DNA from: Acidobacteriota bacterium
GTDB taxonomy: Bacteria > Acidobacteriota > Terriglobia > Acidiferrales > UBA7541
Reading direction: 5' to 3'
NCBI GenBank assembly: GCA_003131985.1
Contig: PKWH01000157.1
Coordinates: 13,836-48,474 of the forward strand
DNA: 34,639 nucleotides
Position 1 is the stretch's first letter. Every line of letters starts with the position of its first letter. The notes under the pieces are model-generated. The model was not told where the DNA came from and did not search any database. It saw only the letters and a program-made list of their open reading frames with translations. Shown in pieces: positions 21,253 through 29,773 of this stretch. Position numbers and translations under genes: made by a program.

Positions 21253-21987
21253 ATGCTCAAAGCCGGACCAGCCAAGAAGGTCACTATATATGTTGGCGAA
21301 GACCATCAATACCACGGGCAGTCAGATTATTCGGCAATTCTCGACTTTCTGTTCTATCGCGGCGTCTCAGGGGCAAATGTGATGCGTGGCGTCGCAGGGT
21401 TCGGGGCCGATCATCACATGCATACAACACGGATCGTGGTGCTCACGGAAAACCTGCCCATGAAAATAGAATTTATCGAATCGGCGGAAAAAGTCGAGGA
21501 ACTACTGCCAAAGTTGCATGAAATGGTTGGCACGGGATTGATAGAAATCCAAGATACGACTGTAGTGAAGCCGTCCGAAGCGTCCAATAAGAGAGAAACA
21601 CAGGTTTCGACTCCGTCGCTTAGACGCGAAGGAAGGGCCAAGCTGATGCGGATTTTCGTGGGCGAGAACGACAAATGGCACGATAAGCCTTTGCACAAGG
21701 CTTTGATCGAGAGCATGCGCGCCAACGATATTGCTGGAGTGACGGTCTACCAAGGAGTTTTGGGCTACGGTGCGAACAGGCGTATTCACAAAGAGACAGC
21801 GCTAAACCTCTCGCACGACCGGCCGATGATGCTATCGGTGGTGGACAGTGAAGAAAAACTTCGAGCGTATTTCCCGATTCTGGACAGCATGGTTCAGCAA
21901 GGCCTTGTCGTCCTGTCCGACGTTGACATCATCAAATACACGCATAACTACCAAGAGGAAGAGAGAAGGAAGGAGGCACGGCAATGA
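21253..21987 (+). CDS. Double DUF190 protein
   Basis: A 244-residue protein made of two tandem DUF190 (PII-like ferredoxin-fold) domains: residues ~5-108 (IYVGEDHQYHGQSDYSAIL, GVAGFGADHHMHTTRI) and ~130-236 (RIFVGENDKWHDKPLHKAL, GVLGYGANRRIHKETA). A charged linker joins them. DUF190 genes are linked to crcB and fluoride riboswitches, but their biochemical role is not established. A regulator of the channel or antiporter is possible, by likeness to PII proteins. AGGAGG lies before the ATG. Its stop overlaps the next start (ATGA). Confidence 0.9.
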   Translation: MLKAGPAKKVTIYVGEDHQYHGQSDYSAILDFLFYRGVSGANVMRGVAGFGADHHMHTTRIVVLTENLPMKIEFIESAEKVEELLPKLHEMVGTGLIEIQDTTVVKPSEASNKRETQVSTPSLRREGRAKLMRIFVGENDKWHDKPLHKALIESMRANDIAGVTVYQGVLGYGANRRIHKETALNLSHDRPMMLSVVDSEEKLRAYFPILDSMVQQGLVVLSDVDIIKYTHNYQEEERRKEARQ

Positions 21988-22331
21988 AGCTCGCGGGTAA
22001 AGCCAAAATGCTGCGCATTCATTTCGGCGAGGACGACAAGTGGAAAGACAAACCACTTTACCGTGCCATTGTCGAGAAATGCCGGGAACTAGACATCGCC
22101 GGTGCTACGGTGTTCCGAGGCATCGAAGGGTATGGCGCCAGTACACTGATTCACCGTACCCATCTACTGTCGTTCTCTTCGGACGCCCCAATTATGGTCA
22201 GCGTGATCGATTCCGAGGACAAGATACAAGCCCTGATTCCATTTCTAGACCAGATGGTGGATGAGGGCTTAATTGCTATGTCGGAAGTCGAAGTCATCAA
22301 GTACGTGCATCAAGATGGTGCACGCTCGTAA
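21984..22331 (+). CDS. Single DUF190 protein
   Basis: A 115-residue DUF190 protein: LRIHFGEDDKWKDKPLYRAI, then GATVFRGIEGYGAS and the final strand VEVIKYV. It resembles the second domain of the upstream double protein more than the first, which fits stepwise duplication within the operon. Its ATG overlaps the upstream stop, and AGGAGG lies eight bases before it, so translation is coupled. It appears to be the last gene of the fluoride operon. Confidence 0.9.
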   Translation: MKLAGKAKMLRIHFGEDDKWKDKPLYRAIVEKCRELDIAGATVFRGIEGYGASTLIHRTHLLSFSSDAPIMVSVIDSEDKIQALIPFLDQMVDEGLIAMSEVEVIKYVHQDGARS

Positions 22332-22774
22332 TCCGTTGACGGTTGCGACATGGACGTTACTTCGGGGCTGCAAAGTCGGAATCGAGGGCGGCATGAGAAC
22401 ACCTTGCTCATCGCTGGGAATCTGAGTCTACAGGCCTACTGGTGATACCCAGTCTGTCCTCCAACCGCGGAGCATCGCCTGAGCGGACTAGCTTTACAGA
22501 AAACCAATTAACCTAATGCCCCGCAGTATGAACCGGAATGACGACGCGAGCAGCAGTCATCATCGTGGTTCTACACGCGAGTGGTGCCGTTCACTCTAAC
22601 CATTCGCCGACTCACCTCGCGGGTTCTGGCTTGCGCGTCCGCCCTCGTCGTCGCTCTTTCGTGGTTGGCGACACAACCCACTCCGCCAGACCAATTTTCC
22701 CGAGTAATTTCAACACATTGACGCGCCTCTGCGACTTTGCTATGTTCGCGCATGAAGTTTTTTGGAGGCTGCCA
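22332..22774. other. Intergenic region between the fluoride operon and the TPR-like gene
   Basis: No gene is supported over about 440 bases. The frame that continues from 22538 into the next gene has ordinary non-coding composition and a weaker start than the GTG at 22775. I see no convincing terminator, promoter or RNA structure. Confidence 0.5.
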
Positions 22775-23389
22775 GTGAAGCGTCGCACGATCCGCACCTC
22801 AGCAGGGTCGCGAAATAGCCACAAGCTACTGAAAAGGAAGACGTTAAAGGCATCCTCGAAGAAGAGCGCTCTGCCCCCCGATCCCGACGCGCCCGCCAAG
22901 CAGGCGCAAATGAAGTTTTACGAGGAAGCATTGAAGTTTTTCCAGCAGCAGAAGTTCGCCCGCGCCAAGCAATCGCTTGAGCGCGTTTTGGAAGGTCCCA
23001 GCAAAGAACTCGGCGACCGCGCGCAAGTTCACCTTCGTATTTGCGAACAGCGAATCACGCGTCCGCCAGTTCCGGCGGTGAAATCCGCCGAAGAACATTA
23101 CACGCAAGGGATCGCGTTGATGAATCTTGGCCGCTGGGACGAAGCTCGCGAGCATCTCGACCGCGCGCGCAAAGCCGCGCCGAAAGCTGACCACATCGTT
23201 TACGCCATGGCCGCGCTCGATTGTCTGACTGGCGAGGCGGAATCCGCGATGCAAAATTTGAAAGTCGCAATTCAATTGCGTCCCGAGAATCGTTACCACG
23301 CACGCAACGACGAAGATTTTTCTTTCTTGCAGGAAGACCCACGCTTCACCGAGTTGCTCTACCCGGAGCGAGACGGCTCTGCAAACTAA
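22775..23389 (+). CDS. TPR-like repeat protein
   Basis: A 204-residue protein. A Lys/Arg-rich N-terminal tail of about 40 residues precedes helical repeats: YEEALKFFQQQKFARAKQSL, EHYTQGIALMNLGRWDEARE and a third pair around DHIVYAMAALDCLTGEAESA. TPR folds serve as protein-binding scaffolds; no enzyme motif is seen. The GTG at 22775 with GGAGG six bases before it is chosen over the earlier start at 22538. Its stop lies 15 bases before yvcK, so they may be co-transcribed. Confidence 0.75.
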   Translation: MKRRTIRTSAGSRNSHKLLKRKTLKASSKKSALPPDPDAPAKQAQMKFYEEALKFFQQQKFARAKQSLERVLEGPSKELGDRAQVHLRICEQRITRPPVPAVKSAEEHYTQGIALMNLGRWDEAREHLDRARKAAPKADHIVYAMAALDCLTGEAESAMQNLKVAIQLRPENRYHARNDEDFSFLQEDPRFTELLYPERDGSAN

Positions 23390-23404
23390 TCCTCCGCGAT
23401 TCCC

Positions 23405-24427
23405 GTGAAAAAATCTTCGCAGCAGCGTTCCCGGCCCGTTCGCATTGTCGCTCTCGGAGGAGGCACCGGCCTCTCCACCGTTCTCCGCGGACTGAAAGAA
23501 TATGTCGCCTCACCAAAAAAAGAAAAAGAACGCCGGCCGATCGCGGACCTCGCCGCGGTAGTCACAGTCACCGATGACGGCGGCAGTTCCGGCCGCTTAC
23601 GCCGTGAATACCGTGTTCTCCCTCCTGGAGACATACGCAACTGCATGGTAGCCCTTTCGAAAGACGAGCACCTCCTCGGAAAACTTTTTCAGTATCGATT
23701 TCCCGCCGGACGCGGTCTCGCCGGGCACAGTTTTGGAAATCTTTTTCTCACCGCGCTGACAAACGTTACCGGAGATTTCCCGGAAGCCGTGCGCGTGTCG
23801 GCGCAAGTCCTGGCCATTCGCGGACGGATTTTCCCCTCCACGGCGCAGAACGTGACCCTGGTAGCGGAGCTGGAGGATGGAACCGTGGTTCACGGCGAGA
23901 CGAATATTTCGCACTCGCGAAAACCCATTCGCAAAATCCGGTTGGTGCCCCGCCGCGTTCGCGCGCTTCCAGAAGTTTTGGAAGCAATCCGCTCTGCCGA
24001 TTTGATTTTGGTGGGACCGGGCTCGCTCTACACCAGCATTATTCCAAACCTCTTGATCGATAAGGTTGTGCAAGCAATCAAGCGCTCGCGTGCAACGTGC
24101 GTGTACATCGCTAACCTGATGACACAGCCGGGCGAAACGCAGAATTACTCCGTCGCCGATCACGTCCGCGCAATTTACGATCATACGCGCGAGGGTCTTT
24201 TCGATTTTGTGGTGATCAATCGCTCACGCGTTCCTGCGAAAGAGCTGCGGCGCTATCGCACGCAGAACGCCGAGCCGGTGGATCCGTCGTTTGCTGAACT
24301 GAAGCGCATGGGATTGGCTTACGTTACGGGCGACCTCTTACAGCACCGCGGAGTTGTTCGGCACGATCAGAAGCGGCTGACCCGGCTTTTGTTGGATGAG
24401 TTCGTAAAGCGCGGCCCGAGTTATTGA
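23405..24427 (+). CDS. yvcK: Gluconeogenesis factor YvcK/GlmR (CofD-like family)
   Basis: A 340-residue protein of the UPF0052/CofD-like group. The nucleotide-sugar-binding motif VALGGGTGLSTVLRGLKEY starts at residue 15, followed by VTVTDDGGSSGRLRREY, PPGDIRNCMVAL and GHSFGNLFLTAL. In Bacillus the protein binds UDP-GlcNAc and steers carbon to the cell wall. The start is a GTG at 23405. The N-terminal tail is basic, as in other members. Confidence 0.92.
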   Translation: MKKSSQQRSRPVRIVALGGGTGLSTVLRGLKEYVASPKKEKERRPIADLAAVVTVTDDGGSSGRLRREYRVLPPGDIRNCMVALSKDEHLLGKLFQYRFPAGRGLAGHSFGNLFLTALTNVTGDFPEAVRVSAQVLAIRGRIFPSTAQNVTLVAELEDGTVVHGETNISHSRKPIRKIRLVPRRVRALPEVLEAIRSADLILVGPGSLYTSIIPNLLIDKVVQAIKRSRATCVYIANLMTQPGETQNYSVADHVRAIYDHTREGLFDFVVINRSRVPAKELRRYRTQNAEPVDPSFAELKRMGLAYVTGDLLQHRGVVRHDQKRLTRLLLDEFVKRGPSY

Positions 24428-24474
24428 GCGGGCTCAGCAATCGGGCGCGGAACCCAAAATCGTAAATGCTTTTC

Positions 24475-24503
24475 TTGCACCTGTTTGCCGGTGTTCGTAT
24501 ACT
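24475..24503 (+). promoter_or_regulatory. Promoter of glutamate dehydrogenase
   Basis: TTGCAC (24475-24480) is followed after exactly 17 bases by TATACT (24498-24503). The leader to the ATG at 24610 would be about 100 bases. No operator was recognised. Confidence 0.55.
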
Positions 24504-24609
24504 GACCGCCGCTATGCCCAAGGCGTTGAGATGCGGAGCGAGGATTGCCAGCCGTTAGTCGAGGGCTTTAATAAAACTTCATAGTCTTTGAGCGATTCTG
24601 GAGGTTGTC

Positions 24610-25878
24610 ATGGCAGGGGTTACGCAGGACGAACTGAATGTATATAAATCAGCGGAGGCGCGTTTTGAAATTGCCGCGCAGAAATTAGGATTGGAAGAGG
24701 GCCTTTATCGTTACCTGAAACATCCCAGCAAAGAAATTACGGTATATATCCCGGTGCCGCTCGACACCGGCCGATTGGAAGTGTTCGTCGGCTATCGCGT
24801 CCTGCACTCGACGATTCGTGGTCCGGGTAAGGGCGGTATTCGGTTCGCGCCGGACGTTTCTATTGATGAAGTCCGCGCACTGGCTGCGTGGATGACGTGG
24901 AAGTGCGCGGTGGTAAATATTCCGTTCGGCGGCGCGAAGGGCGGAGTGATTTGCGATCCCAGCAAGCTTTCGAAAACCGAACTCGAACGGATCACGCGAC
25001 GTTACACGGCCGAATTGAGCGAATGGTTTGGGCCCGAGCGCGATGTTCCGGCGCCGGATATCGGCACGAATGAGCAGACCATGGCATGGGTTATGGATAC
25101 CTACGCCATGCACGTGCGGCAAGCGACCACGGCGGTCGTCACCGGGAAACCGCTCGAGCTGGGCGGCTCGCAGGGGCGAAAAGAAGCGACGGGACGTGGC
25201 CTGATGATTTGCTGCAACAATGCGCTCACGAAACTCAAGATGAAGCGCGAAGGTTGCCGCGTGATCATTCAGGGCTTCGGCAATGTTGGCTCGCAGGCCG
25301 CGATACTAATGCACGAAGCGGGCTACAAAATCATAGGTATTGCGGATATTCACGGCGGACTCTATAACGAAAAGGGATTCGACATCCCGAAAGTGCTGGA
25401 CTGGGTCTATGGCCAGCGCAAAGCTTTGCCGGAATTTCCAGACGGCGGAGACAAGATGACCGCGCAGGAAGTCCTATTTCATCCGTGCGACATTCTGGTG
25501 CCAGCCGCCACTGAGAACCAGATCACCAGTCAAAATGCCGGCCGCGTGGATTGCAAAATTCTTTGCGAAGGCGCGAACGGACCCACCACTTCGCACGCGG
25601 ACTCCATCATCGAGAACAAAGGAATTTTTATCGTTCCGGACATTCTCGGAAATGCCGGCGGCGTGACCGTCAGCTATTTTGAATGGGTGCAGGACCGCCA
25701 GGGCTTCTTCTGGCGCGAGAATGAAGTGAATGAACGGTTGCAGGATGTGATGGACCACAGCTTTGAACAAGTGCTTCACTACGCCGAGACACACGGCGTG
25801 AATAATCGTATCGCTGCCTACATAGTGGCGATCGATCGAGTAGCTCGGGCGCTCAGGCTCCGCGGAATTTACGCGTAA
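24610..25878 (+). CDS. gdhA: Glu/Leu/Phe/Val dehydrogenase, probable glutamate dehydrogenase
   Basis: A 422-residue hexameric-type dehydrogenase converting glutamate to 2-oxoglutarate and ammonia with NAD(P). Substrate-site segments are GPGKGGIRF (71-79), WMTWKCAVVNIPFGGAKGG with Lys98 and Lys110, and PAPDIGTNEQTMAWVMD with the catalytic Asp. The Rossmann signature GFGNVGSQAA lies mid-protein. Length and motifs fit bacterial/archaeal GDH of about 420 residues. GGAGG lies six bases upstream of the ATG. The preferred coenzyme cannot be told. Confidence 0.93.
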   Translation: MAGVTQDELNVYKSAEARFEIAAQKLGLEEGLYRYLKHPSKEITVYIPVPLDTGRLEVFVGYRVLHSTIRGPGKGGIRFAPDVSIDEVRALAAWMTWKCAVVNIPFGGAKGGVICDPSKLSKTELERITRRYTAELSEWFGPERDVPAPDIGTNEQTMAWVMDTYAMHVRQATTAVVTGKPLELGGSQGRKEATGRGLMICCNNALTKLKMKREGCRVIIQGFGNVGSQAAILMHEAGYKIIGIADIHGGLYNEKGFDIPKVLDWVYGQRKALPEFPDGGDKMTAQEVLFHPCDILVPAATENQITSQNAGRVDCKILCEGANGPTTSHADSIIENKGIFIVPDILGNAGGVTVSYFEWVQDRQGFFWRENEVNERLQDVMDHSFEQVLHYAETHGVNNRIAAYIVAIDRVARALRLRGIYA

Positions 25879-25911
25879 AGTCGTGGTCGGAATTTTGGCG
25901 GGGAGGAAACT

Positions 25912-26715
25912 ATGTACCCTGATTCGATTTCGCCCGGAGCATTGAAGACGGAAGATGAGCACCGCCGGGATATTTGCGCCGTCGGCCGGTGGATTCACGA
26001 TCGTAGTTACGTTGCTTCCACTGATGGAAATATTTCCCTGCGTTTAGACCCTCAGCACATCCTCACTTCGCCTACAGGAATCTGCAAAGGGATGATGACG
26101 CCCGACGATCTGGTGGTCACCGATCTCGAAGGCCACAAAGTGAGTGGGCGCCGGAACCCCTCGTCTGAGTTAGGGATGCACCTTCTAATTTACCGTCGGC
26201 GTCCGGAGATAAATGCGGTATGCCATGCGCATCCCCCTGTCGCAACGGGCTATGCTGCGGCGGGAATACCGTTGAACAAGGCGCTGCTTTGCGAATTGGT
26301 GCTCTCGCTGGGCTGCGTTCCGGTGGCGAGGTACGGCACGCCGGGCACATCGGAGTTGGTGGAAGCCGTCGAGCCGCTAGTGGAGGGCTATGACGCGATC
26401 CTCTTGGCGAATCACGGCGTGGTTACGTACGGGCAAGACCTATTGAAGGCCTTTTTCCGAATGGAGACCACCGAGCATTTCGCCCGCGTTGCGCTGGTGA
26501 CGCAAATGCTAGGCAAGCAGGTATTGTTGTCAGATTGCGACGTGGAGAAATTGTTCGCGGCGCGCGCCCGCTACGGCCTGCAAACCTCTTCGAATTTGGG
26601 GCCGGTTTCGCCGGTGACTTCGGAAACCTGTGAGACCGAGCGTATTAATTTGACCCGGCGCGAATTGGAATCGCTGGTGGACGAAGCGGTGAAGCAAGAT
26701 CGTTCGCGGCGGTAG
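25912..26715 (+). CDS. Class II aldolase/adducin family protein
   Basis: A 267-residue zinc aldolase. Motifs include STDGNISLRL, TPTGICKGMM-like LTSPTGICKGMM, the Glu in SSELGMHLLIY, zinc-binding HAHPPVATGYAAAG and ANHGVVTYG. Related enzymes cleave L-fuculose-1-phosphate, L-ribulose-5-phosphate or similar; the substrate is open. The final 45 residues (after ARYGLQ) form an extra tail. AGGAG lies five to eight bases before the ATG, and the gene follows gdhA by 33 bases, so co-transcription is possible. Confidence 0.88.
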   Translation: MYPDSISPGALKTEDEHRRDICAVGRWIHDRSYVASTDGNISLRLDPQHILTSPTGICKGMMTPDDLVVTDLEGHKVSGRRNPSSELGMHLLIYRRRPEINAVCHAHPPVATGYAAAGIPLNKALLCELVLSLGCVPVARYGTPGTSELVEAVEPLVEGYDAILLANHGVVTYGQDLLKAFFRMETTEHFARVALVTQMLGKQVLLSDCDVEKLFAARARYGLQTSSNLGPVSPVTSETCETERINLTRRELESLVDEAVKQDRSRR

Positions 26716-26778
26716 CGTTGCGATTCAAATCTTTCACGGAAGCCTAATACTCCCCAAAACTCTCATCTGCAAAAAATA

Positions 26779-26811
26779 GCGGGCAGCAACCGTCTGGCGA
26801 TCGCTGCCCGC
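26779..26811 (-). terminator. Terminator of the small secreted protein gene
   Basis: GCGGGCAGC (26779-26787) pairs with GCTGCCCGC (26803-26811) around a 15-base loop. Read on the minus strand it is followed by TATTTTTTG. It lies about 15 bases after the minus-strand gene that ends at 26825. The convergent aldolase gene may share the hairpin without a U-tract. Confidence 0.8.
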
Positions 26812-26824
26812 AAGCCTTTATTCG

Positions 26825-27193
26825 TTACTGTGTGATTTCGACGTACTTCATCTTGCCGCTGAAATGTATCTCTTTAATCTGATTGCCATCCACAACGACC
26901 GCGGTGGATTGTGCCTTAGCGCTCTCATCCTTCCACTGGACGGAAGCTTCGGCGATAACTTTCCCATTCTTTAAAAACTTTGCGTGCGTGTCATTGGCAG
27001 TCACCGAATATTCTCCAGGTTTCAGGTCTGTGCCGCCCAATGTAGCCGGGCTCAGCAGTCTCAGATCCGTCTTCACAATCGGAGTGACGGTTGATTTAGC
27101 GTCCTTCGCCGCAGTCGCGTGAGAAGCGATCGATAGCGCGAGGGCCAGTGCTGCAAGGATTGTTAACAGTCCATTCATTTTGCTACGCGACAT
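26825..27193 (-). CDS. Small secreted protein of unknown function
   Basis: A 122-residue protein with signal peptide (MSRSKMNGLLTILAALALALSIASHATA) and a mature part of about 93 residues, probably beta-rich: LGGTDLKPGEYSVTAND, then VIAEASVQWKDES and VDGNQIKEIHFSGK. The LKPGEYSV pattern resembles small Acidobacteriota periplasmic proteins, but no function is known to me. AAGGAGG lies eight bases before the ATG at 27193; a second ATG at 27178 is possible. A strong terminator follows. Confidence 0.75.
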   Translation of the reverse strand: MSRSKMNGLLTILAALALALSIASHATAAKDAKSTVTPIVKTDLRLLSPATLGGTDLKPGEYSVTANDTHAKFLKNGKVIAEASVQWKDESAKAQSTAVVVDGNQIKEIHFSGKMKYVEITQ

Positions 27194-27703
27194 TTTAGTT
27201 CCTCCTTAGATCAAACTGAAATTCTCATTCGCCCCTTGCACCCGCTTAGACGCAGCGGTAATCGCGTTGAAAGCAGGGATAGCAGGAAATCAGAAAATTA
27301 TTTGCATGTTAGTTACGCCCAGCTATTTGCGCTTCGAAAACGAACACTGCATTTCCCTAAACCGAACAACTGCGGTTGCAAATCGTTGCAGGAATACAAC
27401 TGTATGAATATTCGTACGCGATGATGGTGTGCAATTGTTTCAGACTAAGATCGATGAGCAGAGGAGGGGCATTCCCGAGTTAGTTCGTGGAGAATTAGAA
27501 ATGACCGAAACCAAGGGTGTCGTAGTTGTTCGTGTAGGAAAATGCGCTGCGCTCAGACCTTAGCGAGCCACGAGCGCACGAGAGAAATGGCGCATCGATC
27601 GCTAGGTATGATACGGAGCCTGATGGCATTTGGTTCCCTGAAATGCGGCCGGCGAGTCAGGCACTACAAACGCGGCTGTATATCGTGGCCAGGTTTGTTG
27701 CGG
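27194..27703. other. Non-coding region between the small secreted protein and the TetR gene
   Basis: About 510 bases without a well-supported gene. The left end holds the ribosome site and presumably the promoter of the minus-strand gene at 27193. A frame at 27408-27563 (+), encoding LFQTKIDEQRRGIPELVRG and ending in a TAG, looks partly protein-like and may be a remnant. Nothing else was seen. Confidence 0.45.
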
Positions 27704-28354
27704 CTAGATTCTTCCGGCGCTGAGCGAACGGGGTCGCTTGGATTTGCCATTTTTCAGTTTACTCTCGTCGCGCCAGCCCCCCAGTGTGAGCGCGACGGAC
27801 ATGCACGCTTCGCGCAATTCATCCGCGCGAACGCGGTTGAGCATGGCGCGGGCCACGACCATACCCCCCACGCACAAGGCAGCAGTTGCTTGGGCTCTGG
27901 CACGGCGAGGCCGGCCGTTCTCGATCGAGCTGCGTTCCAAGACGCTGACCATTGCCTCGAACACAGTTTCGAACGCGCGCTTTACAGGCGCGTTACTGCG
28001 CGAGACGTCCGTCGGCAACGCGACCATAGGACATGAGTTCTCCACATCCTCGAAGTGCTGTCGCGACAAATAGGCGCGGACGACTTGCGGACCTAGATTC
28101 GCGGATGACAGATCCACCTCGACGCCTTCCCAGCAACTCTTCCAATTTGGATCGGTAAAGAAGCACCCCAATACCTCAGTGTACAGCTCGCTCTTGCTCT
28201 TGAAATAGCTGTAGAAGCCGCCGTGTGTGAGGCCCGCTCCGGCCATGATCTGAGCGATGGAGACATTATCAAAGCCGTCTCGATTGAAGAGCCGACGCGC
28301 GCTCTGAATGATTTTCCCTTTTACCTCGGTACGGTGGCCGGCGGCGTAAGGCAT
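27704..28354 (-). CDS. TetR/AcrR family transcriptional regulator
   Basis: A 216-residue repressor-like protein. The N-terminal HTH is typical: IIQSARRLFNRDGFDNVSIAQIM, then AGLTHGGFYSYFKSKSELY. The C-terminal ligand domain includes CPMVALPTDVSR, as in regulators whose ligands are small organics. A basic tail ends the protein. It is divergent from the SRPBCC gene at 28485, and a palindrome lies between them, so it probably controls that gene and itself. Confidence 0.9.
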   Translation of the reverse strand: MPYAAGHRTEVKGKIIQSARRLFNRDGFDNVSIAQIMAGAGLTHGGFYSYFKSKSELYTEVLGCFFTDPNWKSCWEGVEVDLSSANLGPQVVRAYLSRQHFEDVENSCPMVALPTDVSRSNAPVKRAFETVFEAMVSVLERSSIENGRPRRARAQATAALCVGGMVVARAMLNRVRADELREACMSVALTLGGWRDESKLKNGKSKRPRSLSAGRI

Positions 28355-28411
28355 AAGTCCTCCTGCTTTAGGCGGGTACAGTATGTTTCGAAGGGCATTT
28401 TACCTTCCAGG

Positions 28412-28435
28412 AAAATATGATCTTGAACATATTTT
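28412..28435. promoter_or_regulatory. Candidate TetR operator in the divergent promoter region
   Basis: A perfect inverted repeat AAAATATG-N8-CATATTTT lies between the divergent TetR and SRPBCC genes, 57 bases from the TetR start and 50 from the SRPBCC start. Symmetry and position fit a TetR dimer site. Confidence 0.6.
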
Positions 28436-28484
28436 AGGTTCGTGTTGTCATGCACGGCAGTAGAAAATAAAAGTCCGGAGGGGA

Positions 28485-29039
28485 ATGATGAGCGAGAGAA
28501 CGAGTCTGAGCACGCTATCCCATGCGACGACACGACGGCAGATGATCGCCGGTGTTGCCGTTGCATTTGGCAGTCTGGCGGCGGGTCACCACCTTTGGGG
28601 AAAAACTCAGCAACAGACCATGAAGGAAACGCCCAGCACTGCGGCAAACGCGAAGCGAACTTCGTTGCATTTGGAGTTCGATTATAAAGCGAGCCCTCAG
28701 CGCATTTATGAGGCGCTCCTGGATTCAAAGCAGTTCGCTGCTTTCTCCGGCATGCCGGCTGAGATCGACTCTAAAGCGGGTGGCGCTTTTTCGATGTTCG
28801 GCGGAATGATCGTGGGAAGAAACGTCGAACTGATTCCGAACCAGCGAATCGTGCAGGCGTGGCGCCCCACGCATTGGGATCCTGGAGTGTATTCAATTGT
28901 AAGGTTCGAGCTGAAAGCACAGGGTGCCGAGACGATGCTCGTTCTGGATCACACGGGTTTTCCGGAAGGCGAGTTCGACGGGCTCGAATCGGGCTGGCAC
29001 AATCATTATGGGGAGCCGCTAAAGAAATTCCTCGTCTAG
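28485..29039 (+). CDS. SRPBCC (AHSA1-like) domain protein with N-terminal hydrophobic leader
   Basis: A 184-residue protein. Residues ~17-38 contain RRQMIAGVAVAFGSLAAGHH, a twin-Arg followed by a hydrophobic stretch, resembling a Tat signal or anchor. The rest is an AHSA1/START-type fold: LEFDYKASPQRIYEALLDSK, GGAFSMFGGMIVGRNVELIP, IVQAWRPTHW, and the final DGLESGWHNHYGEPLKKFL. This fold binds hydrophobic ligands; AHSA1-like proteins are usually cytoplasmic, so the leader is unusual. ATGs at 28485 and 28488 both fit the GGAGG upstream. Confidence 0.8.
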   Translation: MMSERTSLSTLSHATTRRQMIAGVAVAFGSLAAGHHLWGKTQQQTMKETPSTAANAKRTSLHLEFDYKASPQRIYEALLDSKQFAAFSGMPAEIDSKAGGAFSMFGGMIVGRNVELIPNQRIVQAWRPTHWDPGVYSIVRFELKAQGAETMLVLDHTGFPEGEFDGLESGWHNHYGEPLKKFLV

Positions 29040-29091
29040 CCCTACCGGGTTCCGTTGACACTCCAGCGGCGCTAATCAATAATCGCTGACT

Positions 29092-29718
29092 ATGATTGGA
29101 TCACTGCGCGGGAAGCTGATCGAGAAGCGGCCCAACCTGGTGCTAATTGACGTGGGCGGAGTGGGCTATCAAGTGGTGGTTCCTCTTTCGACGTTTGCCA
29201 GCCTGGGCGCGCTGCACAGCGAATCGACACTGCTGATTTACACGCACGTCCGCGAGGACCAGCTTGCACTGTACGGATTTTTTACTGCGCGTGAAAAGCA
29301 CTGCTTCGAGCTTTTAATTTCGGCTTCCGGCGTGGGACCATCGCTCGCTTTGAAAATTCTTTCGGGCATGAGCCTGGAAGAACTGATTCCGGCGATTCGC
29401 AAAGGAGATTTGGCGCAACTCGTGCGTATTCCCGGAGTAGGGCGCAAAACGGCGGAGCGCATGGTAGTGGAATTAAGAGATAAACTGGCTGTGGTGGATG
29501 TGCCGCAAGCCGGGAAGCCCACGACGCGTTCACAGCTTGAATCGGATGTTGCTTCGGCGCTGGTGAATCTCGGATACGATGCGCGGTCGGTGGACAGCGC
29601 GGTTGAAAAGTCCGGCGTGAAGGCGGGGGGCGATTTTGAGGAAGTGCTGCGCGCTGCGCTTCAGATTCTAGGCGGCGCGTCGATGAAGAAGACGGCTCGC
29701 GCCGGACGCGAGGAATAA
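29092..29718 (+). CDS. ruvA: Holliday junction branch migration protein RuvA
   Basis: A 208-residue RuvA of normal length. It has the OB-fold N-terminus (MIGSLRGKLIEKRPNLVLIDVGGVGYQVVVP region), HhH motifs (LLISASGVGPSLALKILSG and LVRIPGVGRKTAERMVVELRDKL) and the C-terminal domain that touches RuvB (VASALVNLGYDARSVDSAV). It binds four-way junctions during recombination repair. ruvB follows directly. No clear Shine-Dalgarno precedes its ATG. Confidence 0.95.
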   Translation: MIGSLRGKLIEKRPNLVLIDVGGVGYQVVVPLSTFASLGALHSESTLLIYTHVREDQLALYGFFTAREKHCFELLISASGVGPSLALKILSGMSLEELIPAIRKGDLAQLVRIPGVGRKTAERMVVELRDKLAVVDVPQAGKPTTRSQLESDVASALVNLGYDARSVDSAVEKSGVKAGGDFEEVLRAALQILGGASMKKTARAGREE

Positions 29719-29773
29719 TTGAACCTTTTTGCGGAAGGGCGCACGCTGCAACGCCGGTAATTACGAGGACCAG

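Noticed and set aside
27542..28036. Plus-strand 164-codon frame
   Set aside because: It is largely antisense to the TetR gene, which has a clear helix-turn-helix.
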